Shown one piece after another: positions 43,893 through 50,902 of a stretch of 64,000 nt of DNA (position 1 is its first letter; each line of letters begins with the position of its first letter). The position numbers and the translations under genes were made by a program. The DNA lies in the NCBI RefSeq assembly GCF_002960425.1, contig NZ_POIZ01000033.1:18426-82425 (forward strand). The letters run 5' to 3'. The stretch is from Streptococcus suis (GTDB taxonomy: Bacteria > Bacillota > Bacilli > Lactobacillales > Streptococcaceae). Below the pieces are notes generated by a model. The model was not told the DNA's origin, searched no databases, and was given only the letters and a program-made list of their open reading frames with translations.

Positions 43893-44749
43893 CATTTACA
43901 ATCGTAACCGATTCGACATCGGATTTGTCAACCAGCTGGGTCCAAGAAAATGATGTGACCGTGCTTGGTTTGACCATTAACCTAGATGGCGTAACCTATG
44001 AAACCGTTGGGGAAAACCGCTTGACCTCTTCAGATTTATTGGAGAAAATAGCGACTGGAGGCCTTCCGACAACCAGTCAGGTCAATGTTGGTCAGTTTGA
44101 AGAAGTTTTTGAAGCGGCCGCCAAGGAAGGCAAAGAGGTACTCTACCTAGCCTTTTCATCGGCTCTTTCAGGGACCTATCAAAGTGGAACCATTGCACGT
44201 GATATGGTCTTGGACAACTATCCACAAGCCCATATCGAGATTGTCGATACCAAGGCGGCTTCTATCGGTGAAGGTTACTTGGTCATGCAGGCGGCTCAAG
44301 CGCGTGCTGCGGGTAAGACCTTGGCAGAAACCAAGGCACTGATTGAGGAATTGGTGCCACGCTTGCGGACCTATCTCTTGGTTGATGACCTCAACCATCT
44401 GGTACGTGGTGGCCGCTTGTCCAAGGCAGCGGCCCTCATTGGCAGTCTAGTCAATATCAAGCCTCTCCTTGCGCTCAATGCGGAAGGAAAGTTAGAAGCG
44501 ATTGCTAAAATCCGTGGTCGCAAAAAAGGAATCAAGGAAATGTTGAACCTGACCTTGGATAATTTGGATCATTCTACGGTTATGGTGGCCTATACAGGTG
44601 ATATTGAGGCGGCTGAAGCGATGAAGGCAACCTTGTTGGAAGATAGCCGTGTCAGCGAGGTTCTTTTGACTGAGTTGGGTCCGATTATTGCCACCCATAC
44701 AGGAACTGGGGTACTAGCCGTTATTTCTATCAATAAAGAAGAGAGATAA
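43889..44749 (+). CDS. DegV family fatty-acid-binding protein
   Basis: A 286-residue protein of the DegV fold, which binds a fatty acid for the FakA kinase. Motifs are TIVTDSTSDLS, GLPTTSQVNVGQFEEVF (Thr-Ser contacting the carboxylate) and LAFSSALSGTYQSG. ATGA overlap with the NYN gene. Confidence 0.88.
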   Translation: MTFTIVTDSTSDLSTSWVQENDVTVLGLTINLDGVTYETVGENRLTSSDLLEKIATGGLPTTSQVNVGQFEEVFEAAAKEGKEVLYLAFSSALSGTYQSGTIARDMVLDNYPQAHIEIVDTKAASIGEGYLVMQAAQARAAGKTLAETKALIEELVPRLRTYLLVDDLNHLVRGGRLSKAAALIGSLVNIKPLLALNAEGKLEAIAKIRGRKKGIKEMLNLTLDNLDHSTVMVAYTGDIEAAEAMKATLLEDSRVSEVLLTELGPIIATHTGTGVLAVISINKEER

Positions 44750-44771
44750 TCTCTTTTCTTTTAAGAAACAA

Positions 44772-44788
44772 AAGAAAACGTTTACAAT
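44772..44788 (+). promoter_or_regulatory. cre site
   Basis: AAGAAAACGTTTACAAT matches the CcpA consensus WTGNAANCGNWNNCAWW with one mismatch, 33 bases upstream of the next ATG. Confidence 0.7.
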
Positions 44789-44820
44789 ATATACTAATTA
44801 AGATTAAATGGAGGTATCGT

Positions 44821-45714
44821 ATGAAACGCTTGTTGTCTTGTTATGCCAGTGACTTGCTGGGAGCGACTAAGGAGGAGCTCAAGCAGTCCATTTTATCCAG
44901 TGAAGGTCGGATTATCATGGGAGAAACGGTGGTCACAGCGGCTCCCTTGATTGCCGGGGTGACCAATGCGGAGATGATGGCTGCTTTTGGTTGTGACCTC
45001 TTGGTGCTCAACGAATTGGATGTCTTTCATCCGGAGATTGTTGGTTTTTACGACTGCGACAATCCTATCGCAGAAATCAAGCGGTTGACAGGTCGATTGG
45101 TCGGGATTAACTTGGAGCCTGTGGATAGCAGCCAAGAGGTCCAAGACCAGCAGATCTTTCTCAAACCGGGTCGTCAGGTCAGTCCAGAAAGTCTGCGACA
45201 GGCTCAAGCCCTTGGCGTTGACTTTATCATGCTGACAGGCAATCCCGCTACGGGTGTGTCCATGGCTGCCATCCGCTCTGCTATTGGCCTTGCCAAAGAA
45301 CACTTTGAGGGCCTCATCTTTGCGGGGAAAATGCACGGTGCAGGGCTGGGAGAGTCGGTCGTGGACAGCCAAGCCCTGTTGGATTTTGTGGACTTGGGGG
45401 CAGACGGTGTCCTCATTCCTGCGGTCGGCACGGTTCCGGGTGTGCGGGAAGAGATCGTGGCACCGATTGTCAGTCAGGTCAAGGCGCGTGGTGGTCTGGT
45501 CATTTCGACCATTGGGACCAGTCAGGAGAGTGCGGACAGCCAGACGGTGCGGGAGTTTGGGCTCAGCAACAAGCGGGTGGGCTCGGACATCCACCATATC
45601 GGAGATGGGGGCTACGGTCGGATGCCAGACCCTGAAAATATCTTGGCTCTGTCCTTGGCGGTCAGAGGCAAACGGCACACCTATTTCAAAATAGGCCAAT
45701 CAGTGAGGAGATAA
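44821..45714 (+). CDS. TIM-barrel protein, PEP-phosphonomutase-like (DUF7916 type)
   Basis: A 297-residue probable beta/alpha barrel: GRIIMGETVVTAAPLIAGVT at the start, LVVLNELDVFHPE-like acidic segment, FIMLTGNPATGVS, FAGKMHGAGLGE and LIPAVGTVPG near strand ends. Related genes often sit beside sugar PTS operons. SD GGAGGT; a cre site upstream indicates catabolite control. The family name is from memory and the reaction is unknown. Confidence 0.6.
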   Translation: MKRLLSCYASDLLGATKEELKQSILSSEGRIIMGETVVTAAPLIAGVTNAEMMAAFGCDLLVLNELDVFHPEIVGFYDCDNPIAEIKRLTGRLVGINLEPVDSSQEVQDQQIFLKPGRQVSPESLRQAQALGVDFIMLTGNPATGVSMAAIRSAIGLAKEHFEGLIFAGKMHGAGLGESVVDSQALLDFVDLGADGVLIPAVGTVPGVREEIVAPIVSQVKARGGLVISTIGTSQESADSQTVREFGLSNKRVGSDIHHIGDGGYGRMPDPENILALSLAVRGKRHTYFKIGQSVRR

Positions 45715-45804
45715 GGAATTGGCGGGATTTTCTCTACTTCCTGTTCAGGTTTTCTATTCTTGTTTTGGGCTGTAGAAAAAATAAAAAAAGTAAAGTAAAA
45801 TGGC

Positions 45805-45833
45805 TTGACGAGATTGTCCATATTTGATAGAAT
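45805..45833 (+). promoter_or_regulatory. rplM-rpsI promoter
   Basis: TTGACG, 17-base spacer, TAGAAT; start near 45840. Confidence 0.82.
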
Positions 45834-45846
45834 GGTAGACGGTATT

Positions 45847-45914
45847 GTTTACCCCATTTGAAAGGCCCCGGAACCTTCCAAATACCCGCGGACCGGAACA
45901 TCCGCCCAGTAAAC
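45847..45914 (+). ncRNA. Ribosomal protein L13 leader
   Basis: GTTTAC/GTAAAC close a domain with two inner stems, ATTTGAAAGG with CCTTCCAAAT and GCGGA with TCCGC. The layout fits the L13 leader motif described in Firmicutes, a presumed autoregulatory element of rplM-rpsI. Confidence 0.75.
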
Positions 45915-45939
45915 AAAAACGATTCGTATAGGAGAAATC

Positions 45940-46386
45940 ATGAACAAAACAACATTTATGGCTAAACCAGGCCAAGTTGAACGTAAATGGTATGTAGTAG
46001 ATGCTACTGATGTACCTCTTGGACGCCTTTCAGCAGTAGTTGCTAGCGTTCTTCGCGGTAAAAACAAACCAACTTTCACACCTCACACTGATACTGGTGA
46101 CTTCGTTATCGTTATCAACGCTGAGAAAGTGAAATTGACTGGTAAAAAAGCAACTGATAAAATCTACTACACTCACTCAAACCACCCAGGCGGATTGAAA
46201 TCAATCTCAGCTGGTGAATTGCGTTCTAAAAACGCAGTTCGTTTGATTGAAAAATCAGTTAAAGGTATGCTTCCACACAACACACTTGGTCGTGCTCAAG
46301 GCATGAAGTTGAAAGTGTTTGTAGGTGCTGAGCACACTCACGCTGCACAACAACCAGAAGTACTTGATATTTCAGGTCTTATCTAA
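45940..46386 (+). CDS. rplM: Ribosomal protein L13
   Basis: A 148-residue large-subunit protein: [40 protein letters not shown] and [19 protein letters not shown]. Strong codon bias of highly expressed genes. Confidence 0.98.
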   Translation: MNKTTFMAKPGQVERKWYVVDATDVPLGRLSAVVASVLRGKNKPTFTPHTDTGDFVIVINAEKVKLTGKKATDKIYYTHSNHPGGLKSISAGELRSKNAVRLIEKSVKGMLPHNTLGRAQGMKLKVFVGAEHTHAAQQPEVLDISGLI

Positions 46387-46405
46387 GGGAAAGGACGTAA
46401 TCTAA

Positions 46406-46798
46406 ATGGCACAAGCACAATACACAGGTACTGGTCGTCGTAAAAACGCGGTTGCACGCGTACGTTTGGTCCCAGGTACTGGTAAAATCACAGTAAACAA
46501 AAAAGATGTAGAAGAGTACATCCCACACGCTGACCTTCGTTTGGTTATCAACCAACCATTCGCAGTAACTTCAACACAAGGTTCATACGACGTTTTCGTT
46601 AACGTGAACGGTGGTGGTTACGGTGGTCAATCAGGTGCGATCCGTCACGGTATCGCGCGTGCATTGCTTCAAGTAGACCCAGACTTCCGCGATTCATTGA
46701 AACGCGCAGGCCTTCTTACACGTGACGCTCGTATGGTTGAACGTAAGAAACCAGGTCTTAAGAAAGCTCGTAAAGCTTCACAATTCTCAAAACGTTAA
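46406..46798 (+). CDS. rpsI: Ribosomal protein S9
   Basis: A 130-residue small-subunit protein; [36 protein letters not shown] and the C-terminal [12 protein letters not shown] tail reaching the P site. The last 33 bases of this stretch (46751-46783) recur at 49031-49063. The 3' ends of ribosomal genes, including rpsI, are known integrase targets in streptococci. Confidence 0.98.
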   Translation: MAQAQYTGTGRRKNAVARVRLVPGTGKITVNKKDVEEYIPHADLRLVINQPFAVTSTQGSYDVFVNVNGGGYGGQSGAIRHGIARALLQVDPDFRDSLKRAGLLTRDARMVERKKPGLKKARKASQFSKR

Positions 46799-46823
46799 TC
46801 AACACGATTATATCAACGTTTAT

Positions 46824-46858
46824 GGACATTCAAGAATTACTTCTTGGATGTCTTTTTT
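46824..46858 (+). terminator. rpsI terminator
   Basis: GACATTCAAGAA/TTCTTGGATGTC stem (one mismatch) and TTTTTT. A related hairpin follows the rpsI fragment near 49096-49130. Confidence 0.82.
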
Positions 46859-46964
46859 GCGGTTTTTAAGTATAAAGTCAGGTGGCCAGGTCACAAATAG
46901 TATTTTCTGATTAAAGGAGTAGAACTGTGCTATAATAAAACTAGGAATACTATAGGAGATGGAT

Positions 46965-48398
46965 ATGTATAAAAATGTGTCACACTGGCAAACAGCAAAG
47001 GAAAGCCAATACTTGGATAGAAAATCAGCTAGAAAGAAACCGTCTGAACTTCTCAAACACCTGATTGCTTTTGCAAATGCGGATGGTGGTCAGTTGGTGA
47101 TTGGTATTGAAGATGAGAAGCAGGATAACATTATCACTGGTTTCAAGGACGGCAGGGCTTATCCCATAGACGATTTCAAAAAGATTGACCGTGAGATGCG
47201 TGAGACTCCTTTGGATCTATCTTTTGAGGAAATCCCTGTGGTTAATCATAAGGGTGAGGATGATTTAATTTTGGTTATCTCAGTTGAATTGTCGTCAAAT
47301 CGTGTGATTGCAGCGCCAAATGATGAGGTTTATCTTCGTCAGGGTGATGAAACAGTCAAGTTGAGCTACGCGCAACGCATTCAGCTCAGCTATGACAAGG
47401 GACAACGTTTCTTTGAAGATGAAGTGGTGCCAGACGCCAGTCTGGAAGATATTGATGAATCTATCGTACAGGATTTCAAAAGTCACTTTGATTTATCAGA
47501 GCGCTCCACAGAGGAAATTCTCAAAGCTAGGCGTTTTTTGGTTAATGGAAAATTGACTAAAGCTGCTATTTTACTTTTTGGAAAGTATCCTTCGGCTTTC
47601 TTCCCTCAAGCGCGTGTTCGTTTTCAACGGTTTGATGGTACCGATATGGGGACTGGAAGTAGTTTTAATGTTATTAAGGAAGTGACTTTTGATGATGCTT
47701 TGCCTACCTTGATTATCAAGGTTCGAGATTTTATCCGTACTCAGCTTCGCGAATTTCAGTATCTTGATAATGATGGTCAATTCCAGATTTTGCCTGAATA
47801 TCCTGAATTTGCTTGGTTTGAAGGTGTTGTCAATGCCGTAACTCACCGTGATTATTCTGTCTATGGAGATCACATTCGTGTCCTTATGTTTGATGACCGC
47901 TTAGAAATCCATAGTCCAGGGAAATTGCCTAATATCGTAACAGTTGAAAACATCAAGCATGAACGTTTTTCGAGAAACCCTCGCATTGCCAGAACTCTGA
48001 CAGAGTTTGGTTGGGTTCGTGAGATGAATGAAGGGGTGAAGCGTATCTATTCTGAGATGGAATCTGCTTTTCTCCATGAACCAAAATATTCAGAACCTGG
48101 GAATAAGGTTGTACTGACGCTTGAGAACAACATTGTCAGCCGACATCTGCGCACACGAGACAGCTTGGAAAAACAGTTCTCTGATTTTGATGGATTAACA
48201 GCAGATGAGCAACTGATTATCCACTATATGTATAACTCAGGCGAGAGAATGACAACAGCAAAAGCCATTGAGCTTACAGGTAGGAGCAGGAAATATATTG
48301 TTAAAACGTTTAAAAAATTACAAGAACTAGGTATTGTTATTTGGTATGGGTCAAATAAAAATGATAAAAATCAATACTATACATTGATGAAAAAATAG
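46965..48398 (+). CDS. Schlafen AlbA_2 domain ATP-binding protein
   Basis: A 477-residue protein. Residues about 15-130 are an AlbA_2 (Schlafen-like) domain (SQYLDRKSARKKPSELLKHL, IAFANADGGQLVIGIED). The middle holds the conserved YPEFAWFEGVVNAVTHRDYS and VLMFDDRLEIHSPGKLP, the partial HATPase of this RecG-associated family. A winged-helix follows at the C-terminus (MTTAKAIELTGRSRKYIVKT). ATG 46965 is 6 bases from TAGGAG. Roles reported for the family include regulation and phage defence; neither is shown here. It lies between two copies of the 3' end of rpsI. Confidence 0.82.
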   Translation: MYKNVSHWQTAKESQYLDRKSARKKPSELLKHLIAFANADGGQLVIGIEDEKQDNIITGFKDGRAYPIDDFKKIDREMRETPLDLSFEEIPVVNHKGEDDLILVISVELSSNRVIAAPNDEVYLRQGDETVKLSYAQRIQLSYDKGQRFFEDEVVPDASLEDIDESIVQDFKSHFDLSERSTEEILKARRFLVNGKLTKAAILLFGKYPSAFFPQARVRFQRFDGTDMGTGSSFNVIKEVTFDDALPTLIIKVRDFIRTQLREFQYLDNDGQFQILPEYPEFAWFEGVVNAVTHRDYSVYGDHIRVLMFDDRLEIHSPGKLPNIVTVENIKHERFSRNPRIARTLTEFGWVREMNEGVKRIYSEMESAFLHEPKYSEPGNKVVLTLENNIVSRHLRTRDSLEKQFSDFDGLTADEQLIIHYMYNSGERMTTAKAIELTGRSRKYIVKTFKKLQELGIVIWYGSNKNDKNQYYTLMKK

Positions 48399-48414
48399 TT
48401 TATTCTTTTAGAAA

Positions 48415-48661
48415 GGAAACAGTAGGAAACAGTAGGAAACAGTAGGAAACAGTAGGAAACAGTAGGAAACAGTAGGAAACAGTAGGAAACAGTAGGAAAC
48501 AGTAGGAAACAGTAGGAAACAGTAGGAAACAGTAGGAAACAGTAGGAAACAGTAGGAAACAGTAGGAAACAGTAGGAAACAGTAGGAAACAGTAGGAAAC
48601 AGTAGGAAACAGTAGGAAACAGTAGAAAACAGTAGAAAACAGTAGAACGCAGTAGAACGCA
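48415..48661. repeat. Ten-base tandem array (AGTAGGAAAC)
   Basis: About 20 perfect head-to-tail copies of AGTAGGAAAC, then two AGTAGAAAAC and two AGTAGAACGC. The period is exactly 10 bases, so every third unit returns to frame. On the minus strand no stop codon occurs in any phase, so artefactual ORFs with a PTVSYCFLLF repeat appear; they have no SD and are not credited as genes. It starts 17 bases after the AlbA_2 stop. Confidence 0.95.
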
Positions 48662-48662
48662 G

Positions 48663-48700
48663 AAAAGTGGCTATCAACAATCAAGTGATAACCACTTTTT
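48663..48700. terminator. Terminator after decamer array
   Basis: AAAAGTGGCTATCA pairs with TGATAACCACTTTT (small internal loop) and T follows. It would end the AlbA_2 transcript after passing through the repeat. Confidence 0.8.
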
Positions 48701-48762
48701 TCATTTTAGGCTTTATTTCAAGGCTCGGCTGTGAATATGTCAAATGCGCGTAGGTAGAAAAA

Positions 48763-48924
48763 TCATTTATCCACCAATTCTTTCAATAGTTCATCATATT
48801 GGTTCATAGCATTTTCTAATTCTTTGTCAAAGTCAACAGTTGGCTCAGTTTTGAGAATGCTAGTTTCTACACACAGCTCCTCTTTACAAACTTTTGTAGC
48901 ACTGCTATTCAATGGAAAATTCAT
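48763..48924 (-). CDS. Small acidic protein, unknown (53 aa)
   Basis: ATG at 48924 has GGGAGG 8 bases upstream. The product begins MNFPLNSSATKVCKEELCVE and ends ELENAMNQYDELLKELVDK, an amphipathic acidic helix. No family is recognised. Size and charge are antitoxin-like but no toxin gene is adjacent. Confidence 0.55.
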   Translation of the reverse strand: MNFPLNSSATKVCKEELCVETSILKTEPTVDFDKELENAMNQYDELLKELVDK

Positions 48925-49030
48925 TGGGTATGCCTCCCAATTTTGTAAATACACTATAATGGTATGTGCAAAAAATAAAGTGAATACTTTTGGTTGGTAC
49001 ATTTTCTAGAATCAAGAATAAGGTAAACAA

Positions 49031-49063
49031 CCAGATCTTAAGAAAGCTCGTAAGGCTTCACAA
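49031..49063 (+). repeat. Duplicate of the rpsI 3' end
   Basis: CCAGATCTTAAGAAAGCTCG and the following 13 bases match 46751-46783 of rpsI at 31 of 33 positions. Similarity continues more weakly through TATATCAACGTTT and a terminator-like hairpin (to about 49135). It marks the far boundary of a 2.28-kb insertion. Confidence 0.85.
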
Positions 49064-49161
49064 GTTAATATACTGCGATATATCAACGTTTCAAAGCACT
49101 CAAGAGTTTACCTCATGGGTGCTTTTCGTGGTTTTTTGAAAAGTTCACCTCAAAATTTACC

Positions 49162-49305
49162 TTATTGCTTAAGAGAGTCTAAGGCAAATTCTCCGACTGC
49201 CGTTGGAATGACGTTTGAGGTGTTGACATAAATTTGAGTTGTCAGGGTGTCGTTGAGAGTTAGAGACTCAAAATCGGAAATAGAAAAGAAAGCTATAATA
49301 AGAGT
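49162..49305 (-). pseudogene. C-terminal remnant, possibly LacI-type regulator
   Basis: Minus strand, open after a TAA at about 49306 and ending with TAA at 49162. It reads TLIIAFFSISDFESLTLNDT, then LTTQIYVNTSNVIPTAVGEF and ALDSLKQ. The order hydrophobic strand, SDFES, LTT and a terminal helix resembles the last 45 residues of LacI/GalR proteins. No start codon or SD. A tyrosine-recombinase end was considered (TTQIY) but lacks the preceding His-x-x-Arg region. Confidence 0.4.
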
Positions 49306-49510
49306 AAATTAGCATAATTTTGAATTTAAGAATTGATCAATGTTTCAGCAATTTAGAAACAAATCTATATTACTTCCTTGTGCATTTATTTTTTGAATCG
49401 TAGCCAAATGTTTGGGATGAGGCAGAAAGCATAAGTGCTATGCTGGAATTTTGGAAAAATGAAAAACCTCCCACAATGAGAGGTAGACACTATTCTTTTG
49501 TTGGTGAGAT

Positions 49511-50479
49511 CTAGCTATTTGTAATCCTATCCAGCACCTCATCTGGAATGACATGATTGTCGGCGAACTTGTTCATATTTTGGAAATACTCAGAATACCA
49601 ATTATGATTTTTCATTAGTTGGTCCATGGCATAGGTCTTCCATTTATTGGGGCGGTTGCTATATGGAGAGCGTATTTCACCATCAATAAGTTGTTTCTGG
49701 GTAGCAGGTTTTGGGGCGCCATTTTTGTAAAATCCATTTATACCTTGGTATCGCTCTGACTCCTTTTTGATGGGGAATATTATCTTTTTGACAAAATCTG
49801 CAGTGGAGAATTTGTATTTTTCTGAAACAAGACACTTTGGTACTAATAAGATGGGCTTTCCTTGTTCAGAAGCTACATAATAGTTTTTGATTCTCTTCCA
49901 ACTAAGTGACTTAAAATCCCAATAGTGGCCGAAGTTGTACTCTGTTTCTTCAATATTGAAATTGTGAATAGTGGCTTGCTCTAAAGTGTACTCTACAATC
50001 TCTTTTTTCAAAATACTTACAAGAAAGTCTGATGTCCTATCTTCCGCGAATTTTGGTACAAAAATTGCGATTGAGGCAGGATGTAGCAAAATTTCGCGTT
50101 CTTTGGTTCCAAACTCAATGATTTTCTTAAAAAAATCAAACAACATTTCCTCAGAAGCCCCGGTTCCCTTTGAACCTTTTGAAGAGTAACCTAAGTGTAT
50201 AAAATTGCATTCGGAAGAGTAACGCAGTAGTTTCCGAACTTCATTCTCTCCTTCCTCCATATATACTCGATAAACTTCTAACAAAAATGAATGAAGTTTC
50301 TGGACGCCATCCTTAAAAATAGGATGTAGATGCTGTGAATACAACTTTGTCGGATCCAAAAATAGTTTATAATCTTGACTGCAAGATATATTCACAAAGT
50401 CAAGTTCATAGTGTTTTTTTTCTGTTAATGTTCCATTTGTCAATGGCAGAACTCCTTTATTATAAATATTTGGAAACAA
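49511..50479 (-). CDS. Orphan protein of unknown function (322 aa)
   Basis: Soluble protein with no signal peptide or membrane segment. Notable pieces: ELDFVNISCSQDYKLFLDPT, LGYSSKGSKGTGASEEMLFD, IAIFVPKFAEDRTSDFLVSI, KKEIVEYTLEQATIHNFNIE and GKPILLVPKCLVSEKYKF. The acidic FAEDRTSD stretch and alternating Lys/Asp positions could belong to a nuclease-like fold, but no known motif is complete. It is AT-rich, lies in the variable region beside restriction genes and is divergent from them. A defence or phage-derived role is possible, unproven. Confidence 0.6.
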   Translation of the reverse strand: MFPNIYNKGVLPLTNGTLTEKKHYELDFVNISCSQDYKLFLDPTKLYSQHLHPIFKDGVQKLHSFLLEVYRVYMEEGENEVRKLLRYSSECNFIHLGYSSKGSKGTGASEEMLFDFFKKIIEFGTKEREILLHPASIAIFVPKFAEDRTSDFLVSILKKEIVEYTLEQATIHNFNIEETEYNFGHYWDFKSLSWKRIKNYYVASEQGKPILLVPKCLVSEKYKFSTADFVKKIIFPIKKESERYQGINGFYKNGAPKPATQKQLIDGEIRSPYSNRPNKWKTYAMDQLMKNHNWYSEYFQNMNKFADNHVIPDEVLDRITNS

Positions 50480-50585
50480 TGAATGAAGGAGTCTTACTTT
50501 ACAATCTAAATAGAAACTGTTATAGTTTTAATAGAAAATTTGAGAATAGTGTCAGTTCAAAAGACTCTGATTCGTTCATTGTGTG

Positions 50586-50617
50586 AAAGATTGTAGATGG
50601 CCGTCTACAATCTTTTT
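50586..50617 (+). terminator. Hairpin with T run
   Basis: AAAGATTGTAGA/TCTACAATCTTT perfect stem, plus-strand T run. No plus-strand gene obviously uses it; it may be a relic. The stretch 50480-50898 otherwise holds AT-rich sequence and the broken small ORF described next. Confidence 0.65.
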
Positions 50618-50739
50618 CCATGTTTTTAGTATAGCCTACACAATTAAATAAGTCAATATATAAGTACTATATTTTGTACATTTAAAGAAAAAAAGAAGCA
50701 AAAAGCACAATATATAGAATCTGGTGGAGGGCGCTGATA

Positions 50740-50902
50740 ATGAGATTATATCTTCACATTTCAGCAGATTATTTCAGAAACTTTAGATGAATTATTTTAT
50801 AGCCATAAAGATAATGTCGATATTTTTCAACTGAAAACGATTTTATTACTTGTAAAGAAATGGTATAATAGAAAGCAAATAAGAAGAAAAGGTGCCTTAT
50901 GA
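50740..50902 (+). pseudogene. Broken small ORF ending on the methyltransferase start
   Basis: ATG 50740 follows GGAGG by 9 bases but stops after 16 codons (MRLYLHISADYFRNFR). In another frame, open from 50744, reads IISETLDELFYSHKDNVDIF, then QLKTILLLVKKWYNRKQIRR and KGAL, with its TGA overlapping the methyltransferase ATG as ATGA. One shift near 50775 would join them into a gene of about 55 codons, possibly a small control protein. Confidence 0.4.

Noticed and set aside
45847..45914. Small protein gene between 45734 and 46079 on the minus strand
   Set aside because: The sequence is fully explained as promoter and structured L13 leader; the minus-strand frames have no SD.
48415..48661. CRISPR array
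   Set aside because: Units are 10 bases with no spacers, and no cas genes are present.
48400..48684. Two overlapping minus-strand ORFs coding for a PTVSYCFLLF repeat protein
   Set aside because: They arise because the ten-base array contains no stop on that strand; there is no SD and both frames give the same repeat. The array is treated as a DNA repeat, not a gene.
49162..49305. Integrase C-terminus remnant (TTQIY could hold the catalytic tyrosine)
   Set aside because: The preceding box with His-x-x-Arg is lacking and the rest fits a LacI-type end better, though neither is certain.
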